This document shows positions 14,745 through 23,891 of a stretch of DNA of 60,168 bases, piece after piece. Positions within the stretch are counted from its first letter, which is position 1, and each line of letters opens with the position of its first letter. The notes under the pieces were generated by a model. That model was not told the DNA's origin and did no database searches. It was given only the letters and a program-made list of their open reading frames with translations. A program made the position numbers and the translations under genes. Where the stretch lies: the NCBI GenBank assembly GCA_944383905.1, contig CALWRI010000011.1:1-60168 (forward strand), written 5' to 3'. The stretch is from an uncultured Christensenellaceae bacterium. GTDB lineage: Bacteria > Bacillota > Clostridia > Christensenellales > UBA3700.

Positions 14745-16874
14745 ATGAAGAAAATCGCGAATTTAAGGGTATTCCCTACAATCCTGGCAGGTATGATTGT
14801 AGGGATTTCTTTTATTATATTGACGGATCTGTGGTTGCCTGCCGCAGCCGTCGCAGTCGCCGCGGCTGTAGCCGTCGGCGCGGGGGTAGGGCTGAAGGCG
14901 AAAAAGAAGACGGCGTTGAAAGCGGCGGTCAGATTCTGCGTCTGCTTTTCGTTGGGGATAGCCGTCGGACTCGCGAGCGCGGGGTATTCCTGCGCAGATA
15001 TCGAAAAGAGGGAAATATACGTTGACGGCGCGGAGATCACGGGCAGGATAGAGACGGGCAATTCGACGGATCTGACGGGTGCGACCGACTCGTATACCGT
15101 AGTGCTGACCGACCTCGTCATCGACGGAAAAGAGACGAAGGGGAAGGCGGAAGTCTATTGCGTTCTGTTCAAAAACGGAGGATTTTTCGAGGGCGACGTC
15201 ATAACTTTTAGGGGCGACGTACGCACCTTTTCTTCCGACGTGACGACTCCGTACAAGGCGTCCGCGCTTGCCGACGGCGTATATTACTCCGTGTCCTGCG
15301 ACGACGAAACGGAGATAACCGTGACAGGGAACGAGCTCGGATTCTTCGACAAGATAAAGAAGAGCGTGGCAAAACAGCTTTCCGAAAACGTACCCGACGG
15401 CGCCGCGCGGTTTATGTACGCGATGTTATTCGGCGACTCGTCGGTCGTGGAAAGCGCGATGAAAAGTGACTTTTCGCATACGGGAACGGCGCATCTTCTC
15501 GCGGTCTCGGGACTGCACGTCGGGATCCTCGCCGGCGCTTTGCTTTTTGTTTTGAAGGCGTTGAAAATAAACAAAAAGGTTGCGGACGTCGTCGTGCTTG
15601 CCGCTCTGATATTTTTCTGTGCCTTATGCGGGTTTTCACCGTCCACGGTGCGCGCAACGCTGATGCTTGCGATATATATGGTTGCGAGCGCGTCGGGGTT
15701 CAGATACGATCCCCTGTCGGGTATGAGTCTCGCGGCGGCGGCGATACTTGCGTTTTCTCCTTTCGAGCTGTATTCGCTCGGATTTCTGATGAGCTTTCTC
15801 GCGGTGTACGGACTGATAATGTTCGCTTCGCCGCTCACAAAGGCGATGTTAAGGGTGAAGATCCCGAAAAAGATTGCTTCCGCGCTTGCGGCGACCTTGT
15901 CGGCAAACGCGACGTTGCTCCCGATACTGATATACGTTTTCGGGGATGTGTCGCTGGTATTCGTGCTCGCCAATTGCGTTCTGGTCCCGTTGGCGGGCAT
16001 CTTTTTTCCCGTATATCTCGTCGGACTGCTGCTGTCGTTTATCCCGCATTGCGGCTTTTTCCTGTCGGTAGCGGCGCTGCCGTTCAGGGCGGCGACGGCT
16101 TTCACGGGGGCGCTGGCGGGGCTGTCTTTCCCCGCGGTGTATTTTGACTTCACATGGGCGACGGTGATACTTTGGCTGGTTGCGGCGACGGCGGTTTCTC
16201 CGCTTTGCCGAATGCCTGCAAACACAAAGAAAATTATCGCGTCCGTGTTGATTATATGTTTCTTTGTTGCGGTTGTAGTACAGAACGCGGGTATGCTTTC
16301 GTCTGACAACAAAGTGACTTGTTTTGCCAGCGGAGACAGTGTTGGCGCGTTGGTCAGATCGCGGGATGAAGGAGACTTTATCGTATGGACGGGCAGGATG
16401 GACGAGGCGGCGCTCAACGAGGCGCTCGACGTCATGAACGCGAACAGACTGACGGCGGTGGATTTCATCGTCAAGTACGAGTTCGACGAGGAAGAAGAGA
16501 AGTTGTACGACGAATACGCAGACGACTTCGGCACGCCCGCAGTCTACACGTTTTATATGCCCGTCGGGAAGGAATACGCGCAAAGCCTCGCGATGCTCGC
16601 AGACAGAGCGTCGGTCGTCTGTTACGCCGATTATATCGCCGTGTATCTCGGCGGCGCGGATATGTTCGTGTCGTCGGGAGGCGACGCGTTGCGGCAAGCC
16701 GAAGGCTTCGACGTGGTCGTATCTTCTTATGCGGAAACAAAGCCCGAAGGAGCGCGTTATCTCGTGAGCGACGCGGCGTATTATGCAAACGGCGAGAATT
16801 GTTTGCCCTCCGACTTTACCTTTTGGACCGAAGATGGTAAAATAATAAATATAAACAAATGGAGGTTTGCATGA
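14745..16874 (+). CDS. comEC: ComEC/Rec2-type DNA uptake channel protein, C-terminal domain degenerate
   Basis: The 709-residue membrane protein begins with two helices, then the ComEC extracellular region (about 60-190) and the competence domain with HLLAVSGLHVGIL near residue 250 and many transmembrane helices to about 510. ComEC imports single-stranded DNA across the membrane in competent cells. The last ~190 residues sit where the metallo-beta-lactamase-like domain normally is, but the HxHxDH metal motif is absent; only traces such as FASGDSVGALV remain. Its stop overlaps the holA start, a gene order common in Bacillota. The ribosome binding site (AAAGGAAA) is unusually far from the ATG, about 14 nt. 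Confidence 0.9.
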   Translation: MKKIANLRVFPTILAGMIVGISFIILTDLWLPAAAVAVAAAVAVGAGVGLKAKKKTALKAAVRFCVCFSLGIAVGLASAGYSCADIEKREIYVDGAEITGRIETGNSTDLTGATDSYTVVLTDLVIDGKETKGKAEVYCVLFKNGGFFEGDVITFRGDVRTFSSDVTTPYKASALADGVYYSVSCDDETEITVTGNELGFFDKIKKSVAKQLSENVPDGAARFMYAMLFGDSSVVESAMKSDFSHTGTAHLLAVSGLHVGILAGALLFVLKALKINKKVADVVVLAALIFFCALCGFSPSTVRATLMLAIYMVASASGFRYDPLSGMSLAAAAILAFSPFELYSLGFLMSFLAVYGLIMFASPLTKAMLRVKIPKKIASALAATLSANATLLPILIYVFGDVSLVFVLANCVLVPLAGIFFPVYLVGLLLSFIPHCGFFLSVAALPFRAATAFTGALAGLSFPAVYFDFTWATVILWLVAATAVSPLCRMPANTKKIIASVLIICFFVAVVVQNAGMLSSDNKVTCFASGDSVGALVRSRDEGDFIVWTGRMDEAALNEALDVMNANRLTAVDFIVKYEFDEEEEKLYDEYADDFGTPAVYTFYMPVGKEYAQSLAMLADRASVVCYADYIAVYLGGADMFVSSGGDALRQAEGFDVVVSSYAETKPEGARYLVSDAAYYANGENCLPSDFTFWTEDGKIININKWRFA
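14774..14804. repeat. 10-bp inverted repeat inside the comEC start region
   Basis: CCCTACAATC (14774-14783) and GATTGTAGGG (14795-14804) pair perfectly with an 11-nt loop, within codons 10-20 of comEC. The hairpin could slow early elongation or bind a factor. Confidence 0.5.
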
Positions 16875-17857
16875 GGGCGGTCGATCTTCTGATAAACGGC
16901 GTGGAAAATCCTTCTCCCGTATATCTTCTCAAGGGCGCGGACGGATATTTGCGACGCGAAGTCGTCAGGACTTTGCAGGACACCGTTCCCGCAGACGCGA
17001 GAGACTTTTGCCTCGAAGAATACGGTGACGACGACGATATGACCGCAGTCGTTGCGGCGTTGAGCACGGTCAGTATGTTCGGCGGGCGCAAAGTCGTCTA
17101 TCTGCGCAGGCAGAAAGACCTTGCGGAAAGAGAAAAGGCGCTGCTCGAAGAATACGTTTCCGACCCCGCCGACACGGCAATACTCCTTATCGACGACAAA
17201 GGGCAGAATTATGTCAGGATCGCCCGGAAATGCGAGATCGTCGATTGCGGCACGGTTTCGGAAGACGAGGCGAAGAGATATATCGGCGCGATGATACGGG
17301 ACGGAGGAGCGTCCGCGAAGGACGACGCTCTCGAAACGCTGTATTCCTATTGCGGCGGAGATCTGGGCAGAATGGTCGCGGAAGCGCACAAGCTGTCTTC
17401 GTATGCGGACGTGGGGCACGTCATAACGCAGGCGGACGTCGAGGTGCTCGTCGCGGCGGACGTGGATTACAAGATGTACGAAATGGCCTCGGCGTTCACC
17501 GACGGAGACGCGGAAAAGGCTCTGGGTATTCTCGCGAGTTTCCGCGCGAAGGGAGAACCGCCCGTGAAGCTGTTGTACAACGTGACCGCGGCATACCGCA
17601 AGGTATTCCATCTCGCGATAAGCGATCTTCCAAACGCGCAGGAGGCACAGGCGCTCGATATGTCCGAAAGAGCGGTCGCGTTCAACAGGAAGATGATCGA
17701 AAAGAACAAGAAAAAGATAAGCGGCTACGTCGTAAAGCTCAAAGAGCTGGTCGAATATCTTTACGAACTCGAATACAAATTCAAAAGCGGCGCGATCACA
17801 GACGAAAGCGCGCTCAATATGGCGGTTGCGAAACTTCTGACCGTCTCAAAGAGGTGA
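16871..17857 (+). CDS. holA: DNA polymerase III subunit delta
   Basis: The 328-residue protein fits HolA: an N-terminal PVYLLKGADGYLRREV segment, the middle AAA+-like domain with LLIDDKG, a C-terminal helical domain with ALGILASFRAKGEPPVKLLYN, and LKELVEYLYELEYKFKSG. Delta opens the sliding clamp in the clamp-loader complex. ATG 16871 is chosen over the upstream ATG at 16859, because GGAGG at 16861-16865 lies 5 nt before it and the start overlaps the comEC stop. The next gene begins 2 bp after its stop. Confidence 0.93.
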   Translation: MRAVDLLINGVENPSPVYLLKGADGYLRREVVRTLQDTVPADARDFCLEEYGDDDDMTAVVAALSTVSMFGGRKVVYLRRQKDLAEREKALLEEYVSDPADTAILLIDDKGQNYVRIARKCEIVDCGTVSEDEAKRYIGAMIRDGGASAKDDALETLYSYCGGDLGRMVAEAHKLSSYADVGHVITQADVEVLVAADVDYKMYEMASAFTDGDAEKALGILASFRAKGEPPVKLLYNVTAAYRKVFHLAISDLPNAQEAQALDMSERAVAFNRKMIEKNKKKISGYVVKLKELVEYLYELEYKFKSGAITDESALNMAVAKLLTVSKR

Positions 17858-17859
17858 CG

Positions 17860-18420
17860 ATGAATATTTTTTACGCCAACGTCGGCGTTTCGAGAAGGAT
17901 GCCTTCCACATGGCAGTCGTGGCTGTTGAGGATCGCCACGTTCATAGCGATAGCCGCGGGGAGCTGGTACGGCATGTTGAAATACTATGCGGCGCTCGGG
18001 CTCAGCGACTACGCCTATATGTTGCAGACGGCGGGGAACACGCGCGGGCTTTTCGCGATCACGTTTTTCATAAGCGCGGGGGTTCTTTATCTGCTGTATA
18101 CGCTCTATGCGAAATTCGCGTACAACTCGATGATAAGACAGCTTTTCTTTTTCGATGCGGCGATGTCGATTTACGATTTCAGGGTCAGACTCGACTTTGC
18201 GGTGATAGCGCTTTGCGTGTTCAAGGCGTTGATCTCGCTCGTATACACGGCTTATCCGCTTTACGAATCCGTGATAAGCTCTGTACTTCATCCCGTCGTT
18301 GCGGCGCTGGCTTTCGGCGGCGCGCTGTACGCTCTGATAATCAAGGTTGGGAAGAAGAACAAAGAAGCGGTGGTATGTTCGCTTTCTATACTGTTCTGCT
18401 TGCCGATGATATTTGCGTGA
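17860..18420 (+). CDS. Unknown integral membrane protein
   Basis: A 186-residue protein with about five hydrophobic segments (roughly residues 25-45, 65-85, 110-130, 140-160 and 165-185). No family was recognised. GAGGTGACG precedes the ATG, placing the ribosome binding site over the holA stop codon, so it is translated with holA. The lipoprotein gene follows 7 bp downstream. Its N-terminus (MNIFYANVGVSRRMPSTWQS) has no signal peptide. Confidence 0.8.
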   Translation: MNIFYANVGVSRRMPSTWQSWLLRIATFIAIAAGSWYGMLKYYAALGLSDYAYMLQTAGNTRGLFAITFFISAGVLYLLYTLYAKFAYNSMIRQLFFFDAAMSIYDFRVRLDFAVIALCVFKALISLVYTAYPLYESVISSVLHPVVAALAFGGALYALIIKVGKKNKEAVVCSLSILFCLPMIFA

Positions 18421-18427
18421 GGCGTTT

Positions 18428-19933
18428 ATGAGAAAGAGAATTTTCACGCTATGTATTGCGATATTGACGTTGACGCTGTGTTTCGTCGCGGCGGGATGCA
18501 CTTCCTCGAGAGAGACTTTCGAGGTGAAAAAGATCACTCTTTCGGACGGAGGCCAGAGCGCGGCGGAACTCGTGAAGGAGATCTGTGAGGCTCATCCCGA
18601 CCGCACGATGGGGACGGGCGCGGACAAGGATTTTCTCGGGTTCGTCGCGGATAAGATGAGCGCTTACGGTTATCCGGCGGCAGACTTCGGAGACAAGATC
18701 GGAGGAGTTGCGGAGATGGTGCCCGCGGCTTCTCAAAATTCCGATTCCGTCGTTCTCGACGAATTCGAGTTTTCCAACTACTACACGGGAGAGAAGGAGA
18801 AGGGATACAATCTCGTCTATACCGTGTCGGCTGCCGAAAGTACGGAAGACACCGTGCTGCTCATTGCTTCTTACGATAACTGTGCGAATCTCGAGATAAA
18901 GACCACGGATATGTTTTCGGGGCAGACGAGCTCCGCAGTCGTGGGCGGCGAAGGCGCATATTCCAACGCGACGGGCGTTGCGGTGCTTCTCCGTTTGGCT
19001 TATGAGCTTGCGGGCAAGGAACTGCCGTACAATCTGACTATCGCTTTCGTCGATTGCGGGGAAAACGCCTGGGACGGAGCAAAGAGGGTGGCGGCTTCTT
19101 ACGCCGGCAACGCGGAGCACTTTATCTGCCTCAACTTCAACAGGCTCGGCGGAGGGGATTACGTCTACGTCTATTCGGACGAGGTCTCACAGCCGTACAA
19201 CGACTATTTTTACAGCGTAGTCGCGGCTACCGACGACAGCGGCGCGTTTGCGGACGTACCGTTCAACAAGCAGACCGCAGACATCAAATTCGTCGACGAC
19301 CAGAAGACGGAATACAGCCATTTCGCGATGTATGGCGACAACCTGATGTTCAACGTATACGGGCTTGCGGTGGCGAGTTACACGTCCTTTAACTGGGGCG
19401 TTTCGGAGCAGCCGTTCTACACCGAGATCTCCGGCAAGGAAAACGTGACGGGGACGTCTGCGGACACATACGAAACGCTGATAGACAGGCTGGGCGGCGA
19501 CGAAAAGGGAGAAAAAATCCTTGAGGAAAGACTTGACGCCGTCGTGCTCAACGCGCTCACCGCCGTCGACGCACAGAACGCGCAGACGCTTTTCTCCGCC
19601 GTCAGGAGCTCCGATCCCGCGGCGAGCGGCGATTATGCGGACATGGCTTCGAACGCTTCGCTCATAGTCAGGATCACGCTTGTGATAATCTGCGTCGGCG
19701 CGGCGCTCGGCTTCACCGCGAAGTACAGGAGCACGCTTGCGACAAAACAGAGGGAGAAGATCGAGAGAATGAGAAAGGAAGCCGCGCAGGGAGCGGGGCA
19801 GAGACCGATTTCCGCCGAAGACATTTTCGGTATGGGCGGCGATAAAAAAGACGAAAAGAGCGAAGAAAACGGAGAGGGAAAGAACGGCAAAAACGACGGC
19901 GGTTCAGGCGACGATGTGTTCGAAGGCTTCTGA
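18428..19933 (+). CDS. Lipoprotein with degenerate M28-peptidase-like domain
   Basis: The 501-residue protein has a lipobox (VAAGC, Cys24) and is probably anchored to the outer membrane face. The middle (about 130-260) resembles the M28 aminopeptidase fold: LLIASYDNCAN, YSNATGVAVLLRLAYEL and LTIAFVDCGENAWDGA. The usual Asp of DNASG is replaced by the Ser-Asn of YSNATG, so zinc binding may be partial or lost. A transmembrane segment near 410-430 and a Lys/Glu/Gly-rich tail follow; the tail would lie inside the cell. ATG 18428 has GAGG 5-6 nt upstream. It ends the comEC-holA operon; a terminator lies at 19963. Confidence 0.75.
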   Translation: MRKRIFTLCIAILTLTLCFVAAGCTSSRETFEVKKITLSDGGQSAAELVKEICEAHPDRTMGTGADKDFLGFVADKMSAYGYPAADFGDKIGGVAEMVPAASQNSDSVVLDEFEFSNYYTGEKEKGYNLVYTVSAAESTEDTVLLIASYDNCANLEIKTTDMFSGQTSSAVVGGEGAYSNATGVAVLLRLAYELAGKELPYNLTIAFVDCGENAWDGAKRVAASYAGNAEHFICLNFNRLGGGDYVYVYSDEVSQPYNDYFYSVVAATDDSGAFADVPFNKQTADIKFVDDQKTEYSHFAMYGDNLMFNVYGLAVASYTSFNWGVSEQPFYTEISGKENVTGTSADTYETLIDRLGGDEKGEKILEERLDAVVLNALTAVDAQNAQTLFSAVRSSDPAASGDYADMASNASLIVRITLVIICVGAALGFTAKYRSTLATKQREKIERMRKEAAQGAGQRPISAEDIFGMGGDKKDEKSEENGEGKNGKNDGGSGDDVFEGF

Positions 19934-19962
19934 TCTTCGCTTTGTCGGAGAGTAAAAACGTC

Positions 19963-19992
19963 GCGGATTCCGTTTGCGGGGTCCGCTTTTTT
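19963..19992 (+). terminator. Terminator after the lipoprotein gene
   Basis: GCGGA (19963-19967) pairs with TCCGC (19982-19986), with an inner CCG/CGG stem, followed by TTTTTT. Confidence 0.75.
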
Positions 19993-20130
19993 ATCGTAAG
20001 CGGTGACGGTCGGGCGCGTGCGGCTATGTAAAATTTTGTTCCAAAAACAAGCAATTAGCAAAATTCACGCTTAAAACGCTTTATTTTTAATAAAAATTGT
20101 TATAGAATAAGAAAAACAACGAGGTGACAG

Positions 20131-21015
20131 ATGTTGACTACTGCGTTACTCGCAACGACGATGAAGGATTATGTCGAACATATCGGCTGGTGGAGCATTA
20201 TCGATCTGGTGGTGCTCATCGGCGTGCTGACGGTCATCCTTCTGTTTTTCAAAAAGCGTAACAGTCTCAAACTCGCGATCTTCACCGTCGCGTATATCCT
20301 GCTGTACATTCTCGTGATATTCGCGGGCGTTTACGCCGAGAGCGTCAACGAAAAAATGATAGGGTTCATGTATCTGACAAAACGCATCATGGACTTTGTA
20401 TCGGTGTTCCTGATTGCGGCGTTCGTAGTCGTATATCAGTCCGATCTCAAGGCGTTCTTCAACAAGATAGCGAGGACGCGCGACAAGTCGGGAGAGTATG
20501 AATTCAACTCCACGGACGACGAGCTCGTCGGCAGTGCGAGTCAGATAGTCAAGGCGTGTCAGAATATGGCGAAAAACGACGTCGGAGCGCTGATAATCAT
20601 AGTCAGGACTTCGATCTCGTCTCACATTCTGGAGACGGGGACGGAGCTCAACGCGGAGATCTCCGCGGGACTTCTCGAAAGTATATTCAGCACCAAAGGA
20701 CCGCTTCACGACGGTGCGGTCATCGTCAAGGGGAGCAGGGTGCTTTCCGCGGGTTGCTTTTTGCCTCTTTCGCAGGAAGTGGACATTGCCAAGGAGCTGG
20801 GCACACGTCACCGCGCGGCTATCGGCGTGACGGAGGAGAGCGACGTGTTCGCGATCGTGGTCAGCGAGGAAACGGGTATAATCAGCACCGTCGAAAAGGG
20901 CAAAATAAGAAGATATATGACGCCTGAAAAGCTGTTTGAGCAGATCAAAGTCGCTTACGGCATAACGCAGGATACGTCGGGAAGAGAAAAGAAGAGAGAG
21001 AACAGGTTTTTATGA
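20131..21015 (+). CDS. cdaA: Diadenylate cyclase CdaA (c-di-AMP synthase)
   Basis: The 294-residue protein has three N-terminal transmembrane helices (to about residue 110) and a DAC domain with GPLHDGAVIV near 192 and GTRHRAAIG near 226, the DGA and RHR catalytic motifs. It condenses two ATP into cyclic di-AMP, which controls potassium and osmolyte balance. In Bacillota cdaA is usually followed by cdaR and glmM; here the next gene is instead a DUF1015 protein, coupled by an ATGA overlap. GAGGTGA precedes the ATG. Confidence 0.95.
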   Translation: MLTTALLATTMKDYVEHIGWWSIIDLVVLIGVLTVILLFFKKRNSLKLAIFTVAYILLYILVIFAGVYAESVNEKMIGFMYLTKRIMDFVSVFLIAAFVVVYQSDLKAFFNKIARTRDKSGEYEFNSTDDELVGSASQIVKACQNMAKNDVGALIIIVRTSISSHILETGTELNAEISAGLLESIFSTKGPLHDGAVIVKGSRVLSAGCFLPLSQEVDIAKELGTRHRAAIGVTEESDVFAIVVSEETGIISTVEKGKIRRYMTPEKLFEQIKVAYGITQDTSGREKKRENRFL

Positions 21016-22208
21016 TTATAAACAAAGCGGAATTTCTCGTTCCGTCCGCGTCGGTCGACAAGACCCGCTGGGCGGTCATAGCGTGCGACCAGTTCACGTC
21101 GCAAAGAGAGTATTGGCAGCAGCTCGCCCGCGAGGTCGGCGACGCTCCCAGCACTCTTTCTTTGATATATCCCGAGGCATATCTCAAAGACGGAGACAAG
21201 GAAAAGCGAATTGCGGACATACGCAACGCGATGAAGAGGTATCAAGAAGACGGCTCGCTCGTGCCGGTAAACGGCGTTATCCTGACGGACAGGACGATCT
21301 CCGACGGCAGGCACAGACACGGACTCGTAGCCGCGCTCGATCTCGAGGAATACGAATTCACTCCCGTAAACGACGCGCACGTCAAGGCGACGGAACGCAC
21401 CGTCGAGGAGAGGCTTCCCGCGAGGATAGAAGTCAGGGAAGGCGCTTCTCTCGAATGTTCGCACGTCATGCTTCTGACGCAGATCGGCGGCTTTGTCTGT
21501 GAAGAACTGAAAAAGGCGCAAAAAAGAGGCAAGCCCCTTTACGATTTTCAGCTCAACATGAACGGAGGAAGGTTAAAGGGCTACCTCGTCGATGATTGCG
21601 ACGGTCTGCTCGCAAAGCTGGAGGAGCTTACCGCGGCAGCCAACGACAAAGTGCGTTACGCCGTGGGAGACGGCAATCACTCTCTCGCGACGGCAAAGCG
21701 CTGCTGGGAAAAGATCAGACCTTCTCTTTCGGAGGAAGAGAGAAAGACGCATCCCGCGCGTTTCGCGACGGTCGAGGTCGTGGATATATTTGAGGAATCG
21801 CTCGATTTCGAGCCGATACACAGGGTGCTTTTCAACGCGGGCGAAGACGCGGTGAAATACATAGCCGAAAGGTGCGGCGGAGACGCTCGGGTAAAGGCGG
21901 TGTTCAGAGGAAAGGAATACGTCGTGCCCGTGCGCGAAAACGGCTCGGACGCGATCGCCGATCTCCAGAACGCGATGGATTCCTATCTCGCGTCTCACAA
22001 AGAGGCGGGCATAGATTATGTGCACGGCGACAATTACGTCGCGAAGATAGCGGCGGACAACGACGCGATCGCCGTCTTTATGCCCACGGTGCAGAAAGAG
22101 TCTCTTTTCGATTACGTCGCAAGGAGAGGGGTGCTCCCGCGCAAGTCGTTCAGTATGGGAAATGCGGAAGACAAACGCTATTATTATGAAACAAAAAAGA
22201 TAAAATAA
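21012..22208 (+). CDS. DUF1015-family protein
   Basis: The 398-residue cytoplasmic protein shows the DUF1015 hallmarks: WAVIACDQFTSQREYW near the start, ILTDRTISDGRHRHGLVAALDLEEYEF (about 93-119, pattern only) and YAVGDGNHSLATAKRCWE near 215. The family is widespread in Bacillota and Bacteroidota and its reaction is not established. It overlaps the cdaA stop by 4 bp and ends 19 bp before lysC, so all three may be co-transcribed. Confidence 0.9.
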   Translation: MIINKAEFLVPSASVDKTRWAVIACDQFTSQREYWQQLAREVGDAPSTLSLIYPEAYLKDGDKEKRIADIRNAMKRYQEDGSLVPVNGVILTDRTISDGRHRHGLVAALDLEEYEFTPVNDAHVKATERTVEERLPARIEVREGASLECSHVMLLTQIGGFVCEELKKAQKRGKPLYDFQLNMNGGRLKGYLVDDCDGLLAKLEELTAAANDKVRYAVGDGNHSLATAKRCWEKIRPSLSEEERKTHPARFATVEVVDIFEESLDFEPIHRVLFNAGEDAVKYIAERCGGDARVKAVFRGKEYVVPVRENGSDAIADLQNAMDSYLASHKEAGIDYVHGDNYVAKIAADNDAIAVFMPTVQKESLFDYVARRGVLPRKSFSMGNAEDKRYYYETKKIK

Positions 22209-22227
22209 CCAAACAGAGGAAGGTATT

Positions 22228-23544
22228 ATGGCAGTCAAAGTTGTAAAATTCGGCGGCACGTCCATGGCGGACGCCGGCGCAATAAATCAGGTCGCGGACA
22301 TCGTTTTGAGCGACAGCGAAAGGAGATACGTCGTCGTATCCGCTCCGGGCAAGAGGTTTTCGGGCGATACGAAGGTGACGGACTTGCTCTATGCGTGCTA
22401 TCACGATCTCGAGATAAACGGAGAGTGCTCCGCCACTTTCGCCAAGGTGCGCGAAAGGTTTGTCGGCATAGTCGCCGATCTCGGACTCGATCTGGATATG
22501 AAACCCGTGCTCGACGAAGTCGAAAGAAAGATGGTGACCAATTATTCGGTCGATTACTGCGCGTCCAGAGGCGAGTACCTCAGCGCGATCGTGCTTGCCA
22601 AAAAGCTGGGCTTCGAGTTTATCGACGCCGAAAAGATCATGCTCTTCGACGACAACGGCAATTTCCTGCCCGAGCAGACCAACGAGCTTGTCGCAAAGGC
22701 GCTCAAAGACGTCAAACACGCGGTTATCCCCGGATTTTACGGCGCGGACGCGACGGGCAGCATACATACTTTCAGCCGCGGAGGTTCCGACATTACTGGC
22801 GCTGTCGTGGCGCGTGCGGCGAACGCCTGCATTTACGAAAACTGGACGGACGTCGACGGCTTTATGTCCGCCGATCCGAGGATAGTCGAAAATCCGACGA
22901 TAATCAAAAAGCTCTCCTACAAAGAGCTGCGCGAGCTTGCGTATATGGGTGCAAACGTACTGCACCCCGAGGCGGTCTTCCCCGTCAAGGCGAGCGGAAT
23001 CCCGATCAATATCCGCAACACGTTCAATCCGCAGGCTCCCGGTACGCTCATCGTATCCGAGGTCGAAGAGGATGAATTTGCAAAACGTCAGATCACGGGC
23101 GTCGCGGGCAAAAAGGGTTACAGCATCATATTCATTGAAAAGGAACTGATGAACAGCGAGCTCGGCTTCGGTCGCAGAGTGCTGTCCGTGCTCGAATATT
23201 ACAACATTCTATTTGAACATATGCCCAGCGGCATCGGCACGTTGAGCATCGTCGTTTCGGACAACGAGCTTGCGGGCAAAGAGGACGTAGTCATTGAGCG
23301 TATCAGGAACATCGTCAAACCCGACAGCATAGAGATCAAATCGGGCATTTCCCTCATTTCCACCGTCGGTCACGGTATGAGCTTCCGTCCCGGTACCGCG
23401 GCGAAACTGTGCGAAGCGCTCGCAAAAGCCAACATCAATATCCGCATGATAGACCAGGGCTCCAGCGAGCTCAACATAATCGTTGCCGTCGCAACGCAGG
23501 ATTACGAAAAGGCGGTCAACGCGATATATCACGCTTTTGCCTGA
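22228..23544 (+). CDS. lysC: Aspartate kinase
   Basis: The 438-residue enzyme phosphorylates aspartate, the first step to lysine, threonine and methionine. The kinase domain shows VVKFGGTSMADA at the N-terminus, SRGGSDITGAVVARAA and NWTDVDGFMSADPR. Two C-terminal ACT domains (about 300-438) provide amino-acid feedback control. AGAGGAAGG precedes the ATG. The leader is only 19 bp, so no lysine riboswitch is possible immediately upstream. MetY and MetA further right use its pathway. Confidence 0.96.
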   Translation: MAVKVVKFGGTSMADAGAINQVADIVLSDSERRYVVVSAPGKRFSGDTKVTDLLYACYHDLEINGECSATFAKVRERFVGIVADLGLDLDMKPVLDEVERKMVTNYSVDYCASRGEYLSAIVLAKKLGFEFIDAEKIMLFDDNGNFLPEQTNELVAKALKDVKHAVIPGFYGADATGSIHTFSRGGSDITGAVVARAANACIYENWTDVDGFMSADPRIVENPTIIKKLSYKELRELAYMGANVLHPEAVFPVKASGIPINIRNTFNPQAPGTLIVSEVEEDEFAKRQITGVAGKKGYSIIFIEKELMNSELGFGRRVLSVLEYYNILFEHMPSGIGTLSIVVSDNELAGKEDVVIERIRNIVKPDSIEIKSGISLISTVGHGMSFRPGTAAKLCEALAKANINIRMIDQGSSELNIIVAVATQDYEKAVNAIYHAFA

Positions 23545-23571
23545 AAAACGGAGAGAGGAAAGTAACAACGC

Positions 23572-23883
23572 TTAACAAAACGGCTGTCCGAAAGGGAGGC
23601 CGTTTTTCAAAACACCGAGAAGAGAAGTCATGGGTTGAAACAAACGTTTGAGATAAAAATCGTCGGCGTAAGGGGTTACGAATATCACCGTGATTCGATA
23701 ATGATTTTTCAGATCTCTTAAAATTTTTTCGCAATACCTGTCAAAATTTCCGTAATTTCCGCAATAGAAAATATTAACGGAGTTTTCGTTTATAAGTTTA
23801 ATTATAAGGTTTTTCAAGGATGAAAGAGCGGAAACGTCAAGATAAACGTCTTTGTTTCCTATGAAAGTACAAATTTTTTGCAT
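23572..23883 (-). CDS. Truncated CTFIGH-type (DUF1273/SLOG-like) protein
   Basis: The 103-residue protein begins MQKICTFIGNKDV, then VNIFYCGNYGNFDRYCEKIL and YRITVIFVTPY, the pattern of small Rossmann-like proteins of the DUF1273/SLOG type in Bacillota, which may sense nucleotides. Family members as I know them are longer; here the C-terminus ends in GLPFGQPFC, encoded by the terminator shared with lysC, so the gene looks truncated. AAAGG lies 5 nt before the ATG. It is transcribed divergently from an XRE regulator across three operator palindromes. Confidence 0.65.
   Translation of the reverse strand: MQKICTFIGNKDVYLDVSALSSLKNLIIKLINENSVNIFYCGNYGNFDRYCEKILRDLKNHYRITVIFVTPYADDFYLKRLFQPMTSLLGVLKNGLPFGQPFC
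23577..23611. terminator. Terminator between lysC and the convergent gene
   Basis: AAAACGGC (23577-23584) pairs with GCCGTTTT (23599-23606), with T-run on the + strand. It overlaps the last codons of the convergent reverse-strand gene. Confidence 0.8.
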
Positions 23884-23891
23884 AACTACCT

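Noticed and set aside
13991..15121. A 376-codon reverse-strand open frame across ppa and the comEC start
   Set aside because: Overlaps two clear genes and the tRNA promoter; low-complexity Arg/Val/His content and no start signals.
22209..22227. Lysine riboswitch before lysC
   Set aside because: Only 19 bp separate lysC from the preceding gene.
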